In this document: piece after piece, positions 34,956 to 44,885 of the stretch
Layout: each line of letters begins with the position of its first letter
Numbering within the stretch: position 1 is the stretch's first letter
NCBI GenBank assembly: GCA_019155205.2
Contig: JAHNZQ020000277.1
Location: forward strand, 1,581,742-1,645,741
Reading direction: 5' to 3'
DNA: 64,000 bases
From: Gracilaria vermiculophylla
Taxonomy: Eukaryota; Rhodophyta; Florideophyceae; Gracilariales; Gracilariaceae
Notes under the pieces: model-generated
Databases searched by the model: none
What the model was told of the DNA's origin: nothing
The model's input: the letters and a program-made list of their open reading frames with translations, nothing else
Program-made: the position numbers and the translations under genes

Positions 34956-35996
34956 ATGCCCAACTGCTGCTACCCGCACTGCTCATTCTTCGCCCGCACC
35001 ATCACCGCCGTCCAGAGGCACCAGAGACGTTGCAAGCATCGCCTCAACCCCAAAAAACGCTGCCTCTCTCCCTGCGGCGCTTACATCAACTTCCCTCCCC
35101 ACGTCAAGCGCTGCAAGCTCACAAGACAGTCCCCCCTACCACCAGAACCAGCTCCCTCCAGCAGACCTTCCGACAATGTCTCCTTCGCCAACGAAGACTC
35201 CTACCGCCAGCAACAATTCGCCCTCTCCCTCCACAACGAAGACGCTTTCCACATCGTACAGAGCACGAACTCCATCCCCTCTCCTGCAGCTCCCATCTCC
35301 GCTACACTACCCCACCTAGAGCACCTCGTCCACTACACTTCGTACATTGCTTCCAACCTCGGACGCCGCAAGGCAGACGAACTCATCTCCCTTCTCAACG
35401 ACCCCACCTTTTCCATGTCTGCATTCCAAAACCAAGTTACTTCCGCCAGACAATGTCTCCAACTCCAAGAACAACTCTTCAAACAGCGCGTCTGTGCCAC
35501 CGGCTTCTCTTTTCGCTCCAATACCGATTTACAACATCGCTTCTCCGCAACCCTCTTCCAGAAAAACGCCGTCAAAGTCCTCAAGCAGCAGCTTGCCCTC
35601 GCGCACTTCCGAAACACCTTCTTCCACCCCGTCTTGCAGGCAACCGCGTCTGGAGCTCCAGCACTCGCCCACCCTATGGCAGCCGACCTCGGCCGCAAAG
35701 CAGTCCCCGCCCTCAAGGTCCAAAGCATGCAGTCTCCAGATCCAAACATTGTCTGGCACTCTCCCACCACGACCGGTATTGACTCCTTCATCGGCCTCGT
35801 CCAACTATACTCCGACAAATCCTCCACCTGCCTCAAGTCGTTTTCTGTCACCTCCTACCCCATGCACATCACCCTTCTAAACTTCTCCGACTCCTTCCAT
35901 CGCATGTGCATCTCCAAAAACCTCACAATCATCGGCTACATCCCGACCCCCTTCCAACCGGATATCTGTGCGACATGCTTTCGTTCTTGGTGGTGA
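34956..35996 (+). pseudogene. Plavaka-like transposase N-terminal fragment
   Basis: The frame is open upstream to 34848; ATG 34956 is preferred because it begins a Cys/His-rich segment (MPNCCYPHCSFF, RHQRRCKH, then CGAY...HVKRC) like a paired zinc finger. The last 60 residues read LVQLYSDKSSTCLKSF, SYPMHITLLNFSDSF and IIGYIPTPF, a pattern typical of the start of the catalytic domain of Plavaka transposases (acidic D in YSDK, then YP-hydrophobic and GYLP). The frame ends at TGA 35994 after only the first catalytic segment, where PP4R3-like coding sequence begins in another frame. The rest of the transposase is missing. The family assignment is from memory of motif pattern and is moderate. Confidence 0.6.
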
Positions 35997-36700
35997 ACCA
36001 CGACTTCCACGCAAGGTACTTTGTGATCGGATTTAATGTGGGAGCTAAAGTATGTGCTCTGCTACAACACCCGCGAGCTCACGTGCGGCTGGCTGCAATT
36101 CGATTCGTGCGGACGTGCGTGGGGATAGTCGAGGACCTTTACGGCCGACACCTGGTGCAACGCGGTCTGGTGGGACAGTTAATGGATGTGTTCGCACGGA
36201 ACGGTGGTCGGGAAAATTTGACGCAGTCAGAGATTTTGGGCTGATGTCATTCGTGACTCGGCGGGGGCGGGGGCTGGTACTGCGAGAGGTGGTGGAGCAG
36301 TACGGGGACGTGCTGGCCGGGAGAGCACCGCACAGCGGAGTGTATGGTGATGCGCGACGTCGGTGGGAGGAGCTGCGACGGGAGGGGGGCTGGGAGAAGG
36401 CGATGGGAGTGGTTGTGGAGGAGAGGGGTGTGACTGAGTGCCGGGGAAGAGGGGATTGGGATGCGGGCCAAGCGATGATGGGGGTGATGCAGGAAAGCTC
36501 ACAAGAGGGCCGGGGTTGGGAAGGGGGGGCACGGCGGCTGTCACTGTCGTCAGTGCCGGCTCGTGCGGGGCGCGAGGTGGCGGCGACGGTGGCGACGGCG
36601 ACGATGGAGGACGAAGCGGACGATGGGTGGCAGGCCGACAGTGGCGGTGGCGATGGCAGTGTCAATGACGGCGTCGATGGCGGCGATGGTGGCGGTGACG
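35964..36700 (+). pseudogene. PP4R3/SMEK-like phosphatase subunit, C-terminal fragment with frameshift
   Basis: PP4R3 (SMEK) is the regulatory subunit that directs protein phosphatase 4 to nuclear and cytoplasmic substrates. Frame 35906-36244 contains CDMLSFLVVNHDFHARYFV, VCALLQHPRAHVRLAAIRF and MDVFARNGGRENLTQSEIL, matching the armadillo-like SMEK domain where an LAALRFMR-type motif is invariant. At 36243 this frame stops, while homology continues in the next frame (LMSFVTRRGRGLVLREVVE, then WEELRREGG). The two are separated by one base. The conserved N-terminal half (PH-like and most of the SMEK domain) is absent and is replaced by the Plavaka-like fragment. The downstream acidic and glycine-rich tail is low complexity, so the true end is uncertain. 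A one-base assembly error could explain the shift but not the missing front. Confidence 0.65.
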
Positions 36701-36780
36701 GTGGTGGAGGTGGCAGCGGCGGTGGGGGTAGCGACGGCGGGGCGCAGCGCGCGGCGGAGGGAGGGGGTGCGAAGCGGCGG
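36590..36780 (+). repeat. GGC/GAT/GGT-rich low-complexity tract
   Basis: Imperfect trinucleotide repeats encode Gly/Asp or Arg runs depending on the frame. A (CG)n run follows at about 36939-36960. Both can keep several frames open by chance on both strands. Confidence 0.8.
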
Positions 36781-37256
36781 TGCGTGTGTGTGCGTGACGG
36801 CACCGTGCGATGTGCGCGCGCTGTGATTGGTGGCGCGCGTGCCAGGTCATCGCCTTCACGATTTCGAGCCGTGCCGCACACCGCTGGTCCTGCCACTTTC
36901 TGCGCGGGCGCCGTTTGTGCCTTTGCGTACGTGCGCACGCGTGCGCGCGCGCGCGCGCGCTGCACCTGCGCCTTTCAAAGCCGCTGCCGGTGCTCACCGC
37001 TTGTTCAACCGCGCCGCCCAACCGCCTCACTCCTTCCCCCCCCTCGCCCGCCTGCATGCCTTCGGCCAACCCCCTTCCCCGCCCGCCCCCTTTCCACGTT
37101 CTGCGCCTCACCCCGCTTCCAAGCTGGTTTGTGATAACCCCAAGTGCCCGAATTGCGTGGCGCTTGCTTTATCGCCGCTAAGCTCTCCTACGCATCCACA
37201 TTCTCAACGCGTCACAAGCGTCCACCACAGCGCTCGTTCCGAGTCCGACGCCACTG
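36780..37256. other. GC-rich spacer upstream of the CK1 gene
   Basis: Highly GC-rich sequence with several overlapping open frames but no domain. It probably holds the promoter and perhaps the first exon of the CK1-like gene. Confidence 0.4.
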
Positions 37257-37374
37257 AACACTGCCCCATGCACGCTGCACCGCGCCGACACCGACACGTT
37301 CACAAGAAGGCTGTTCATCACCGCCACCGCCACCACCACCATTACCGCCGCCAGCCTACTTAATCGCCGTCGCT

Positions 37375-37849
37375 ATACAAAACTGGGCGCTGGACAACGA
37401 TCGATTGGTGGCTGGGCGCTGGCGCTTTGGCCAGAAGCTGGGCGCAGGAGCGTTTGGGGACGTGTGGAGCGCGGTGGAACTGGAGACCAGACAGAAGGTG
37501 GCCGTCAAGGTAGAGCGCAATTCCAGCAAGCACCCGCAGTTGTACTATGAGAACCGCGTGTACAAATGGTTGAACAACGGGTCGTCGCAGCCAATCGCTG
37601 GAATACCCAAGTGCCGCTTTTTCGGCAACATGAGCAAGTTCAACATGCTGGTGATGGACTATCTGGGCCCCAGCTTGGAGGACCGCCTCAACGAGTGCCA
37701 CAGGAAGATGAGCCTCAAGTCGATGCTCATGATTGGCATTCAGGCCATGCGTCGCATCGAGTATGTGCACAGTCGCATTTTCCTTCATCGTGACATCAAA
37801 CCGGACAATATGTTGATGGGCAGCGATGACATCAGCACGGTGTACTTGG
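37375..37849 (+). CDS. Casein kinase 1-like Ser/Thr kinase, N-terminal part, cut by assembly gap
   Basis: CK1 enzymes phosphorylate Ser/Thr in signalling, trafficking and DNA-repair proteins. Motifs in order: VAGRWRFGQKLGAGAFGDVW (glycine loop), VAVKVE with the ATP-binding Lys, MDYLGPSLEDRLNECHRK (CK1 signature), and IEYVHSRIFLHRDIKPDN with the catalytic HRD. The sequence enters 100 Ns before the DFG motif. No ATG lies in frame between the upstream TGA at 37255 and the kinase domain, so either the start codon is in an upstream exon joined by an unseen intron, or the sequence is imperfect. Sequence after the gap belongs to a different gene. Confidence 0.88.
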
Positions 37850-37949
37850 NNNNNNNNNNNNNNNNNNNNNNNNNNNNNNNNNNNNNNNNNNNNNNNNNNN
37901 NNNNNNNNNNNNNNNNNNNNNNNNNNNNNNNNNNNNNNNNNNNNNNNNN
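37850..37949. other. Assembly gap (100 N)
   Basis: Exactly 100 Ns, the conventional placeholder for a gap of unknown size. The true distance between the kinase and the MRT4-like gene is therefore unknown. Confidence 0.99.
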
Positions 37950-38455
37950 GCAGCGTGTGGAACGGCTCGTGCTTCTTCTTCAGGCGCAAGGAGATAGCGC
38001 AGGTGGCACTGGGTCGGTCGGGAGAGGAGGAGTACGCCGAGGGGCTGCGGAACGTGTCAAAGCACCTGGTGGGAAACGTCGGGCTGCTGCTCACAAACCG
38101 GGAGCACGAGAAAGTGATGCAGTTCTTCGCGTTGTACCGCGAAGACTAATTCGCCAGAAGCAGCTTCGTGGCGACGGAGCGCGTTCATCTGGCGGAGGGG
38201 CCGCTGGACGGGTTTGAGCAAAACCAGGATCAGAATCTGGGACATATTGAACTGCCGGTTGCGCTGAGGAAAGGCGTCATCACGCTGGTGCACGATTTCA
38301 CGGTGTGCGAGGCGGGCGACGTGTTGAAGCCGGAGCTTGTAAAGATTCTGGAGCTGCTGGACATACGCATGGCCAAGTTTCGCGTGCGCCTGATGTGCCA
38401 TGACTGCAAGTCAGACGCATCGGTCGAGGCGCTGGCGGGGGCGCGCGCGCGCTGA
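37950..38455 (+). CDS. MRT4-like ribosome assembly factor (uL10/P0 paralogue), C-terminal part, in-frame TAA
   Basis: MRT4 occupies the P0 stalk site on pre-60S particles in the nucleolus before P0 replaces it. After the gap: EIAQVALGRSGEEEYAE, VSKHLVGNVGLLLTN and VMQFFALYRED, then TAA at 38147-38149, then in the same frame FARSSFVATERVHLAEGPL, LPVALRKGVITLVHDFTVC, GDVLKPELVKILELL and MAKFRVRLMC, ending at TGA 38453. The order and spacing fit the conserved second half of MRT4. Relatives have an uninterrupted D-FARSG-type sequence at the TAA. A single base change (TAC or TAT to TAA) or a sequence error would explain it. The N-terminal part is lost in the gap. Confidence 0.85.
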
Positions 38456-40381
38456 GCGTCGCGACAAACGGGCGCTGGTTGCGTCGGCGTGCATTATGCG
38501 ATGCTGGTAGCATGCCTTCAATTTAAAACCTGGCGCGGAGCATGTGGACCAACCATGCGGCGCATCACGGTGCATGCGTGGTTGCAAGCGCGCAAGAGTC
38601 CACGCATGATATCGACGGCGAACGCGTCAGTGGCGCGTAGCCCGCACCGAGCACCTGCCGTGTGGCGTCGAGCGCCGACTCGTTTGTGGTACTACAACGA
38701 TTCTGAGATCGCTCTGTGATCGAGAGTACGGGAGGTGAAACAGAGTGGCACTAATTGACGATTTGGTTGCGGTAAGAGAGTCTGTGGTGGACAATGCATG
38801 AGCAAGAGTAGAAGCGGGCTGGAGGGATGCATAGCCGGAGGGGTGTGCGGAGGGTGTATGAGAACGGCGAAAGCTGCCCGATGTACTTCTATGCGATAAC
38901 GTTCAGAGAGACAGACGCAGAACCCGTGTGCGCGATGGTTAGTATTAGTATCGTGCTGTAGTTTGCTCGTTTGCCTAGTGGGTTCTTGAACATACCCCCA
39001 CTAGCAGGGGAGTAAACTTCATTTCTACTTACATTCAATGGCCGCTAAACTAGAAACTAGGCCAAAACTGCAATCAACGAATGTCAGGGAGGGCGGGGTG
39101 AAGTTCTTTTTTCTAAGAATCGGTAATGCACGCCGAGCAACCATCGCATACTGCAATAATTGCAGATTTTTTGGTTTTTAATTTCCACGCATTGCGTTCT
39201 AGCAGAGTGATCTGGCATTTCGAGAACACAGACGGTAGCGGAGTTGGGGTGCTGACTGCTATTAGGCCCTAATAAAGGTACCACGCATTATTCTCTCCGT
39301 TATGATTGTGAACCGGAAGTAACGTTGATATGAGACGTGCTCATATGGCTATCATTGCATTGCGTGAGTCCAAGGCAGAAGTCTGTAAAGGTCATCGAGA
39401 CTTTTTATATCTCGTTCGTGCTTAGAACACGACGTTTGCGCGCCGTGCACTACCATCCGATTCAGTATATCTCTTGCAGTCCTCCTTTTTTCAGGTGCGA
39501 TGACTAGAGGCCTTCGATACAGAAGACGCGGAGCAAATTAGAGCGAGCTATCCGTCACCGCCACCGATGATATCCACCGCTTTGGAGTTACTGGGGTGCG
39601 TATCTTGCGGTAGAAGAGCATCATTGCTCACTGCCCACCGTACACGAGGCACCACAGCAGGAAAGCAGAGCTCCTCCAGATACCCTCCGCGTGACAGTAC
39701 ATCCGGTCCGGGGTGAAAGCGCTACGACTGCTAGAGTGCCAGGTCGTGTTCACAGTCGTTCTTGTGTGCGAAAGATTGGTGATGCGTGTACTTTTGCTAC
39801 GCCGTACGGTGCTCGCGTCACCAAGTAAAGATAGACAAGCCTCCGTTGAAGGTCGAGGAAGGAAGTGAAGACGTCCAGTCGCTTGCGAAGAAGACAGCGA
39901 CGCGACGACACAAGATGCTACTGCGGCCAGTTTGGGAGCGACGGTGGAGGCTGACGTTGTTCTTTCGCGTTGCGAAGCCTACCGTGCGGTCTCATCCATT
40001 ACATGCCGCACCAGGTTCTCACATCGCCACAGCATTCAGTATTCGGTGCCGAAAGAATTTGGAATTAACCGTGTCTCGAGAGTATGCAACCCACGCTCGC
40101 GTCGATAGCCGATTCGGTAGACAGCATTGCACTTTGAGGCAGCCGCGTGCAGTCCAAAAAGTTAAAAGTTTTTTGGCTGTGAAAGGGCTTCAAATCGGCC
40201 AGTTTCAGCGCCTGAAACGAATTCATTTACTGTAAATCTGACCCGGGGCTGCTTCCAGCATCGTAAACCGTCGTAGAAATTCGTCGGTTGCGTACCCCTG
40301 GACAGATTCGAACTCGACGCAACTAAAAGAAATTGACAAATTGCCGCGCGTTCCTCCCCACTTTTAGGCCCAAACTGTTTC
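38456..40381. other. Spacer after gene island 2, no gene recognised
   Basis: Frames up to 149 codons occur (for example 39786-40235) but carry no motif. A TTCGAA-centred B-box-like motif is present near 40306 on the minus strand without a complete tRNA. Confidence 0.45.
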
Positions 40382-40581
40382 TATAAAATGCGGGGGACAA
40401 TTTCGCTCCGCCCCATCTCTTCCTCCCATTCCCTTCCTCCGGTAGGCTTGTCAGCGGGACTGGTCATCCCTTCGTCAAACACGTGTACAATAACCGGAAA
40501 AGTCCAGTACAGCCAGAGTAAATGCCGCGTTAAACCCTCCAAAGATAGAGACATCGTGGCAAAGCCACGGGTTGGGTGGGC
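40381..40581 (-). other. Sequence beyond the left DIRS repeat, open in the gag-like frame
   Basis: The frame that starts in the left repeat (M at 40677, MPCLLIVGCRGLFMVVSHT) runs on for 98 codons, just as the right copy opens ORF1. After the repeat the two proteins differ. This may be the split second half of a PAT-type terminus or the start of a neighbouring, truncated element. Confidence 0.4.
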
Positions 40582-40796
40582 GGGAAAGAGAGAGGCATAC
40601 CCGCAACTTCTACGCCGGCGGGTATGACTCACGACCATAAATAGGCCGCGGCACCCTACGATGAGTAAGCAAGGCACACGACGTACCCGTGCGCCACGTA
40701 CGCATCGTGTCTCAAGTCTTGCGACTTGACCTCGCTATCTATCTGACATGAGTTTCATGCACATAAACCGCGGTCTACACTGCACGAAACAGCCAA
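40582..40796 (-). repeat. Direct repeat at the 3' side of the DIRS-like element
   Basis: Shares long exact stretches such as CCCGCAACTTCTACGCCGGC and GTGCGCCACGTACGCATCGT with 44679-44885, same orientation. Confidence 0.9.
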
Positions 40797-42170
40797 AACC
40801 CTCCGGTCCCAGGGTTGCGAGGTTGGTGCGTGCGCTCCTGCGCGCGCACTGATAGAAACGGCGCGCGACATTACCTCCACTGTAGAGACCGGCAGATGCA
40901 GTGCTTCGAAAAACCAGACCGACGCACCACTGGTGCGAATAGTCCGGTCAAAGTAGAGAGTATCTATTTTTTCACTGCTCTTGCCCCAACCAAAAATTGA
41001 CATCCGAACCGCAAGGGGAATGGCGAGCAATACTTGTTCCGTGTGAGAGCCGATGCGTAGGGAGTGACTGGTGCACTTGCCGTCTGGCGGGGCGCTTAGT
41101 TTAAGCGCTGACAGGCAGCGTGAAAGAGCCCGTGATAGAGATTCTCTCATCTACCCCTCCGGGTCGCCATTCATCGCAAAGAATCGCCGATGACGACCCC
41201 CGCTGCGCATCCACCGCTTGAACAGATCCAGCGGAGACGAGACCTCCGATGAGAACCGTCGGTATGTCACAAGCGGCTCCGCACTTGCCTTACGCCCTTT
41301 TCAATAGCACAGACGGGCATTCAGCGCATCTCCCTCAACATGGACCTTGCTTGCCTCCAGCGTCATCGTCGAAGACTCGCATAGCCCATTGAGGCAGTAC
41401 GAAAACACGCATACGGCGCAGTCCCAGAGAACATAAAGCGTTGGTGTCTGCATGCCGAGATTCCAGATACGAAGCATCTTCTCCGAATCGATGCGCCATC
41501 GCACCAGGTCCTTCGGGTACTTAGCCTCCTCTAACTTGCCGTACGCACGGATGACAGATTCCAGAAACGGGAATACCGGAACCGCCCATCCCTTGTAAGG
41601 CTCATGCATGCGGCAGACCGCCGACACGTACTATGGGATAGCCGAAGCCCCTACTTGCCGTGTGCCCCGCTCCCGCGACATCTTGAGCCACCCGATAAAC
41701 TCAACCAGGCTCCTTTCAGTCACGGGCACAGGCTGGCGGTCATTCTCCGTGCAGAACTCGATCCAGGGCTTCCACTGTGACTGGCGAGTTGAGTCCGTTC
41801 TCTCAATACACGCATGTTGGGCTACGAGCTCGGCTGCGTGTTGCGCTGCTTCCGACTGTTCTGCGACGGTTTTGACATGAACCGCGGCACCGTCACCGAG
41901 AGTGGCGAGCCGGGCTGTGGATCGCGTCATCACAAGTTCATCTCCAGCTCCAGAAGCCGCCCCGACCGGTTCATCCGCCGCTGCGCTTCCCACACTTGCT
42001 CCGGGTTGTGGGGGAGCCCCGTAAAGCGACGAGACAGCCGGATGGCCGCCGAGTGCCACGCCTGCCGCGGCCAGTCAGGAATCAGCAAGATGGCTGGTGC
42101 CCTTGTGCGAGCCAACTTTTTCACCGTCGCCATGATGAGGTCCACCGGAGGGCACAGAAGCCGAACCATA
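40755..42170 (-). pseudogene. DIRS tyrosine recombinase with preceding linker
   Basis: The N-terminal DNA-binding domain is at 42059-41631 (STRQSQWKPWIEFCTEN, SLVEFIGWL), ending in a stop. The middle is at 41627-41301 (VSAVCRMHEPYKG, RIWNLGMQTPTLYVLWD), and the C-terminal catalytic part at 41150-40755: CTSHSLRIGSHTEQ with the HxxR arginine and IDTLYFDRTI with the nucleophilic Tyr. The first catalytic Arg, expected before ESSTMTL, appears as Cys (NGLCESSTM). The segment at 42169-42060 (RLLCPPVDLIMATVKKL, APAILLIPDWPRQAW) is the RNase H-recombinase junction typical of DIRS pol. Confidence 0.85.
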
Positions 42171-42298
42171 CCGTCGTCCTACGGCCGCTCCAACTCCTCC
42201 ATCGCCATCCTGCGCAGGAAGACAGGGTGCTCGCCGAGAGGGTGGTACCTGAAAGCCTCGACGGGTGCCCGCATCCCATCTGCGACGGAACGCCGCAG

Positions 42299-42907
42299 CT
42301 ACCGTTGGATTGACAGGCTGCCACGGGAGAACCGTCGCGATAGAGCGTCGGCAAACGTGTTGACAGCTGATGGTAGCCACTCCGCGCGGCTGTGCACGCC
42401 CAGCTTGGACAGAAACACCTCCAACCGGCGCAGCTCGCGCATGAGGGGCCGGCTGGCCGTCACGAAGCTGTTCGTCATGTGCACGACCACCTGATTCTCC
42501 ACGTGTACGAGCAGCTCGCTGAGTCCACGGTCCTTGAATTCTTGCCCGATCCTGCCTAAAAGAATTTTGCGGATGGCCTTCAAATTCCGGAAGGTGATAG
42601 ACTTGGCACGGTCCTTCCAGTTCCAAACTTCCTGGTCGCACCACATGCTAGCAACCCCAGGCAGCAGGTCCTTGTCATTCAACGTACCCCAATACCCGAC
42701 ATCCGCCGCGTCGGTGTGCATAGCACCCTGTGATGCGGCGGGAAACATCGGCCGTCCGTCCAACTCCGGACCAGCCAGCCTCTTCCAGAACCTGAGGTCC
42801 CGGATAGACTGGTGGGACAAGCGGCGGCGACCACGACTATCGCGGGCTCGCCCGGCACCTATGTCCCAATACAAGGACCGAGTGTAAAACCTGGCCCAGG
42901 GCAGCAC
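42299..42907 (-). pseudogene. DIRS RNase H
   Basis: A 202-codon clean frame. MHTDAADVGYWGTL carries the first catalytic Asp, ITFRNLKAIRKILL the Glu region (here without the usual Glu), VHVENQVVVHMTNSF the next segment, and AVNTFADALSRRF the closing motif. It links to RT upstream through shifted frames near 42900-43180 and to the recombinase downstream. Confidence 0.85.
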
Positions 42908-43178
42908 GAGGCACAGCGAGACGCACTTGCCGCACCAGCGTCTGCAATTTTCTCACGCTTACCCACCGCCGCCCGTTTCGGACCTACTTCAGGAGATCCT
43001 TGACCAATTGACGGACGTGTTCCACCTTGTACGGGAGGACTGTGAACCTCATCGACGTCGTGTCCACCCGGACTCCGCGGTGATCGACGACGGGAGATCC
43101 CTTTCACTGGCCCTTCTCCGGGCGCCGCCAGAGGCAAAGTCGGCAGAGCAACTTGTCGACACGGTCCCTTGCCGACTG

Positions 43179-43876
43179 TCAGTCTGCCAGGCCCAACTTG
43201 ACACCATTCGGAGTAGGGATGAGCAGGAAGTCGTCCATGTAAGGAAGGACCCTGTACCCGTACGACCTCAGCTCGGCGACGAACGGGGCCATCAGGCGTG
43301 TAAACCAGAGCGGGGAGCGAACCCACCCAAACTGCAGGGCCATACACTGGTAGAACTTCCCATCGTACCGGAAGATGAACCAGTTCCACATCGCCGGGTG
43401 AAAACGGAGGTGACGGAAGCCCTTCTCGATATCGAACGACAACATGTGGTCCTCGGGCTCAACGCTAATCACAAACTCTGCGAGTGTCTCCATACAAACG
43501 GACCCTTTCGACCAGTGCCCTGATTGAGCCGACCAGTTGACCACGAACCTCCTGGCTAGCTCGCCGTCCTTGTCCTGCCAGATGACAAAAGCCGACGAGA
43601 CGACGGCCCCGCCACCAAAGCTCGCCGAGCGTGATCGTGGCTCACCTTCTGATAGATCCCCGATGCAAGGCCCGTCTTGATGTCCTCCTTGGCAAACTCC
43701 AAATCCTCTTTCGTCTGTGGGATATCCCCCAGCTCCACCCTTTGCCCCTGCTTGAAGGCCCGGTGCGGTTGCTCGTATATCCCATACTGGATGCTTCCGC
43801 ACAAAAATTCCGAAGCACCCATCTGGCGCCACGCCTCGGCGTGCGTTTGTAGCACACGCCATAACGGACGCCCCAT
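43179..43876 (-). pseudogene. DIRS reverse transcriptase
   Basis: The start at 43876 gives MGASEFLCGSIQYGIYEQP and VELGDIPQTKEDLEFA, the entry segment of DIRS RTs. After a shift near 43620 the frame ending at 43179 gives VVSSAFVIWQDKDG, RRFVVNWSAQSGHW, LSFDIEKGFRHLRFHP, WFIFRYDGKFYQ and the catalytic LPYMDDFLL. The catalytic residues are kept, but the shift makes the ORF defective. Confidence 0.9.
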
Positions 43877-43887
43877 GGCTCCGCCAA

Positions 43888-44769
43888 CTAATTTTCATCG
43901 GCAGCACGACCCTTCTTTCCTGCACGCTTCGTTGCGTTGCTTGCCTTGAGGGTGGCCACCGCCTTGGATATCTGGCTGCAGAGATGTGACTCCATGGTTC
44001 CGAGCACCTCGTCCAGGTCGTCCGCCATTGCGACTTCGCCTCGGCGCTCGAGACTCGGTAAGACAAGCTTCGCGTGCATCGGGTCCTTTGACGCCATGCG
44101 ATAAAACTCGGCGCGGAGTCCAAGCACCCGCAGGGAGTAGCGCACGAAGATGTAGGCCCAGGCATCGAACGTCTCGGCTTCATCCTTCTTTCCGGCGTCG
44201 AACGCCTCCTGTCTCAGAGCGCAGGCAACGTTTTGCATAGCAGACCAGTGGCCGGCGTCGTTGACGTACTTCGCCTCATGCTCGGCCACCTAGAACATGC
44301 TCGGCTGCTTAAAGAGCTTGCGGCGCAGGGTCCACTCCTCGTTGTCGAAGAAGCCTCCGGCGAAGACAGATGCGGCCGTGCCGGCTTCGAAAGGGTAGCA
44401 GGTGAGGCCAAAGCGCTGCTCGCGGTCAGCGCGTTTCGGAATCCGGGCGTAGGGCTCCATACATTCTCCGGAGATCCCGGCTTGGGTCATGACCTTTCTA
44501 CCGGGGACATCCTTGCATTTCTCAAGAAGTGCCTTGGCAAGGGAGAGAGAGTTTATGACGGGGTTGGTGGCCATGATGTTGGTGAGTTCTGTTGCGGTCC
44601 TCGAAGACGGAAGCGACCGGGTAACTTTTTGTAAGTATGTATGGGCCTGCCGCCGGACTTGGTCTGGGGACTCTCGAAAGAAAGACGCATGCCCGCAACT
44701 TCTACGCCGGCGCGTATGACTCACGACCATAAATAGGCTGCGGCACCCTACGGTGGGTAAGCAAGGCAC
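43888..44769 (-). pseudogene. DIRS ORF1 (gag-like), one in-frame stop
   Basis: ATG 44769 lies inside the terminal repeat. One frame runs to 43888 with a single TAG at 44290-44292, giving about 290 codons. Helical segments such as NPVINSLSLAKALLEKC and DDLDEVLGTMESHL and a Lys/Arg-rich tail (KASNATKRAGKKGR) fit a nucleic-acid-binding gag-like protein. No zinc knuckle is present, as is common in DIRS gag. Confidence 0.7.
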
Positions 44770-44885
44770 ACGACGTACCCGTGCGCCACGTACGCATCGT
44801 GTCTCAAGTACTGCGACTTGACCTCGCTATCTATTTGACATGCGTTTCATGCGCGTTAACGGCGGTCTACACCACACGAAACACC
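44679..44885 (-). repeat. Direct repeat at the 5' side of the DIRS-like element
   Basis: Counterpart of 40582-40796, and contains the start of ORF1. Confidence 0.9.

Larger units (their letters stand above)
40582..44885 (-). mobile_element. DIRS/PAT-type tyrosine-recombinase retrotransposon, degenerate
   Basis: The order on the minus strand is gag-like ORF, RT, RNase H, then tyrosine recombinase, with no DDE integrase and no normal LTRs. Near-identical direct repeats of about 210 bp lie at each end (44679-44885 and 40582-40796). This arrangement is characteristic of the DIRS order, which integrates through circular DNA using a tyrosine recombinase. Stops and shifts occur in every ORF. Confidence 0.88.

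Noticed and set aside
36045..37134. Very long open frames on both strands (306 and 360 codons)
   Set aside because: The sequence is GGC/GAT-rich and CG-repeat-rich, which keeps several frames open at once. Only the short PP4R3-like segment near its start shows homology.
39786..40235. 149-codon plus-strand frame
   Set aside because: No recognisable domain, no neighbours that support it, and basic composition typical of random frames.
40290..40330. Possible tRNA on the minus strand (TTCGAATC-like T-loop)
   Set aside because: The T stem does not pair properly and no D arm or acceptor stem is present.
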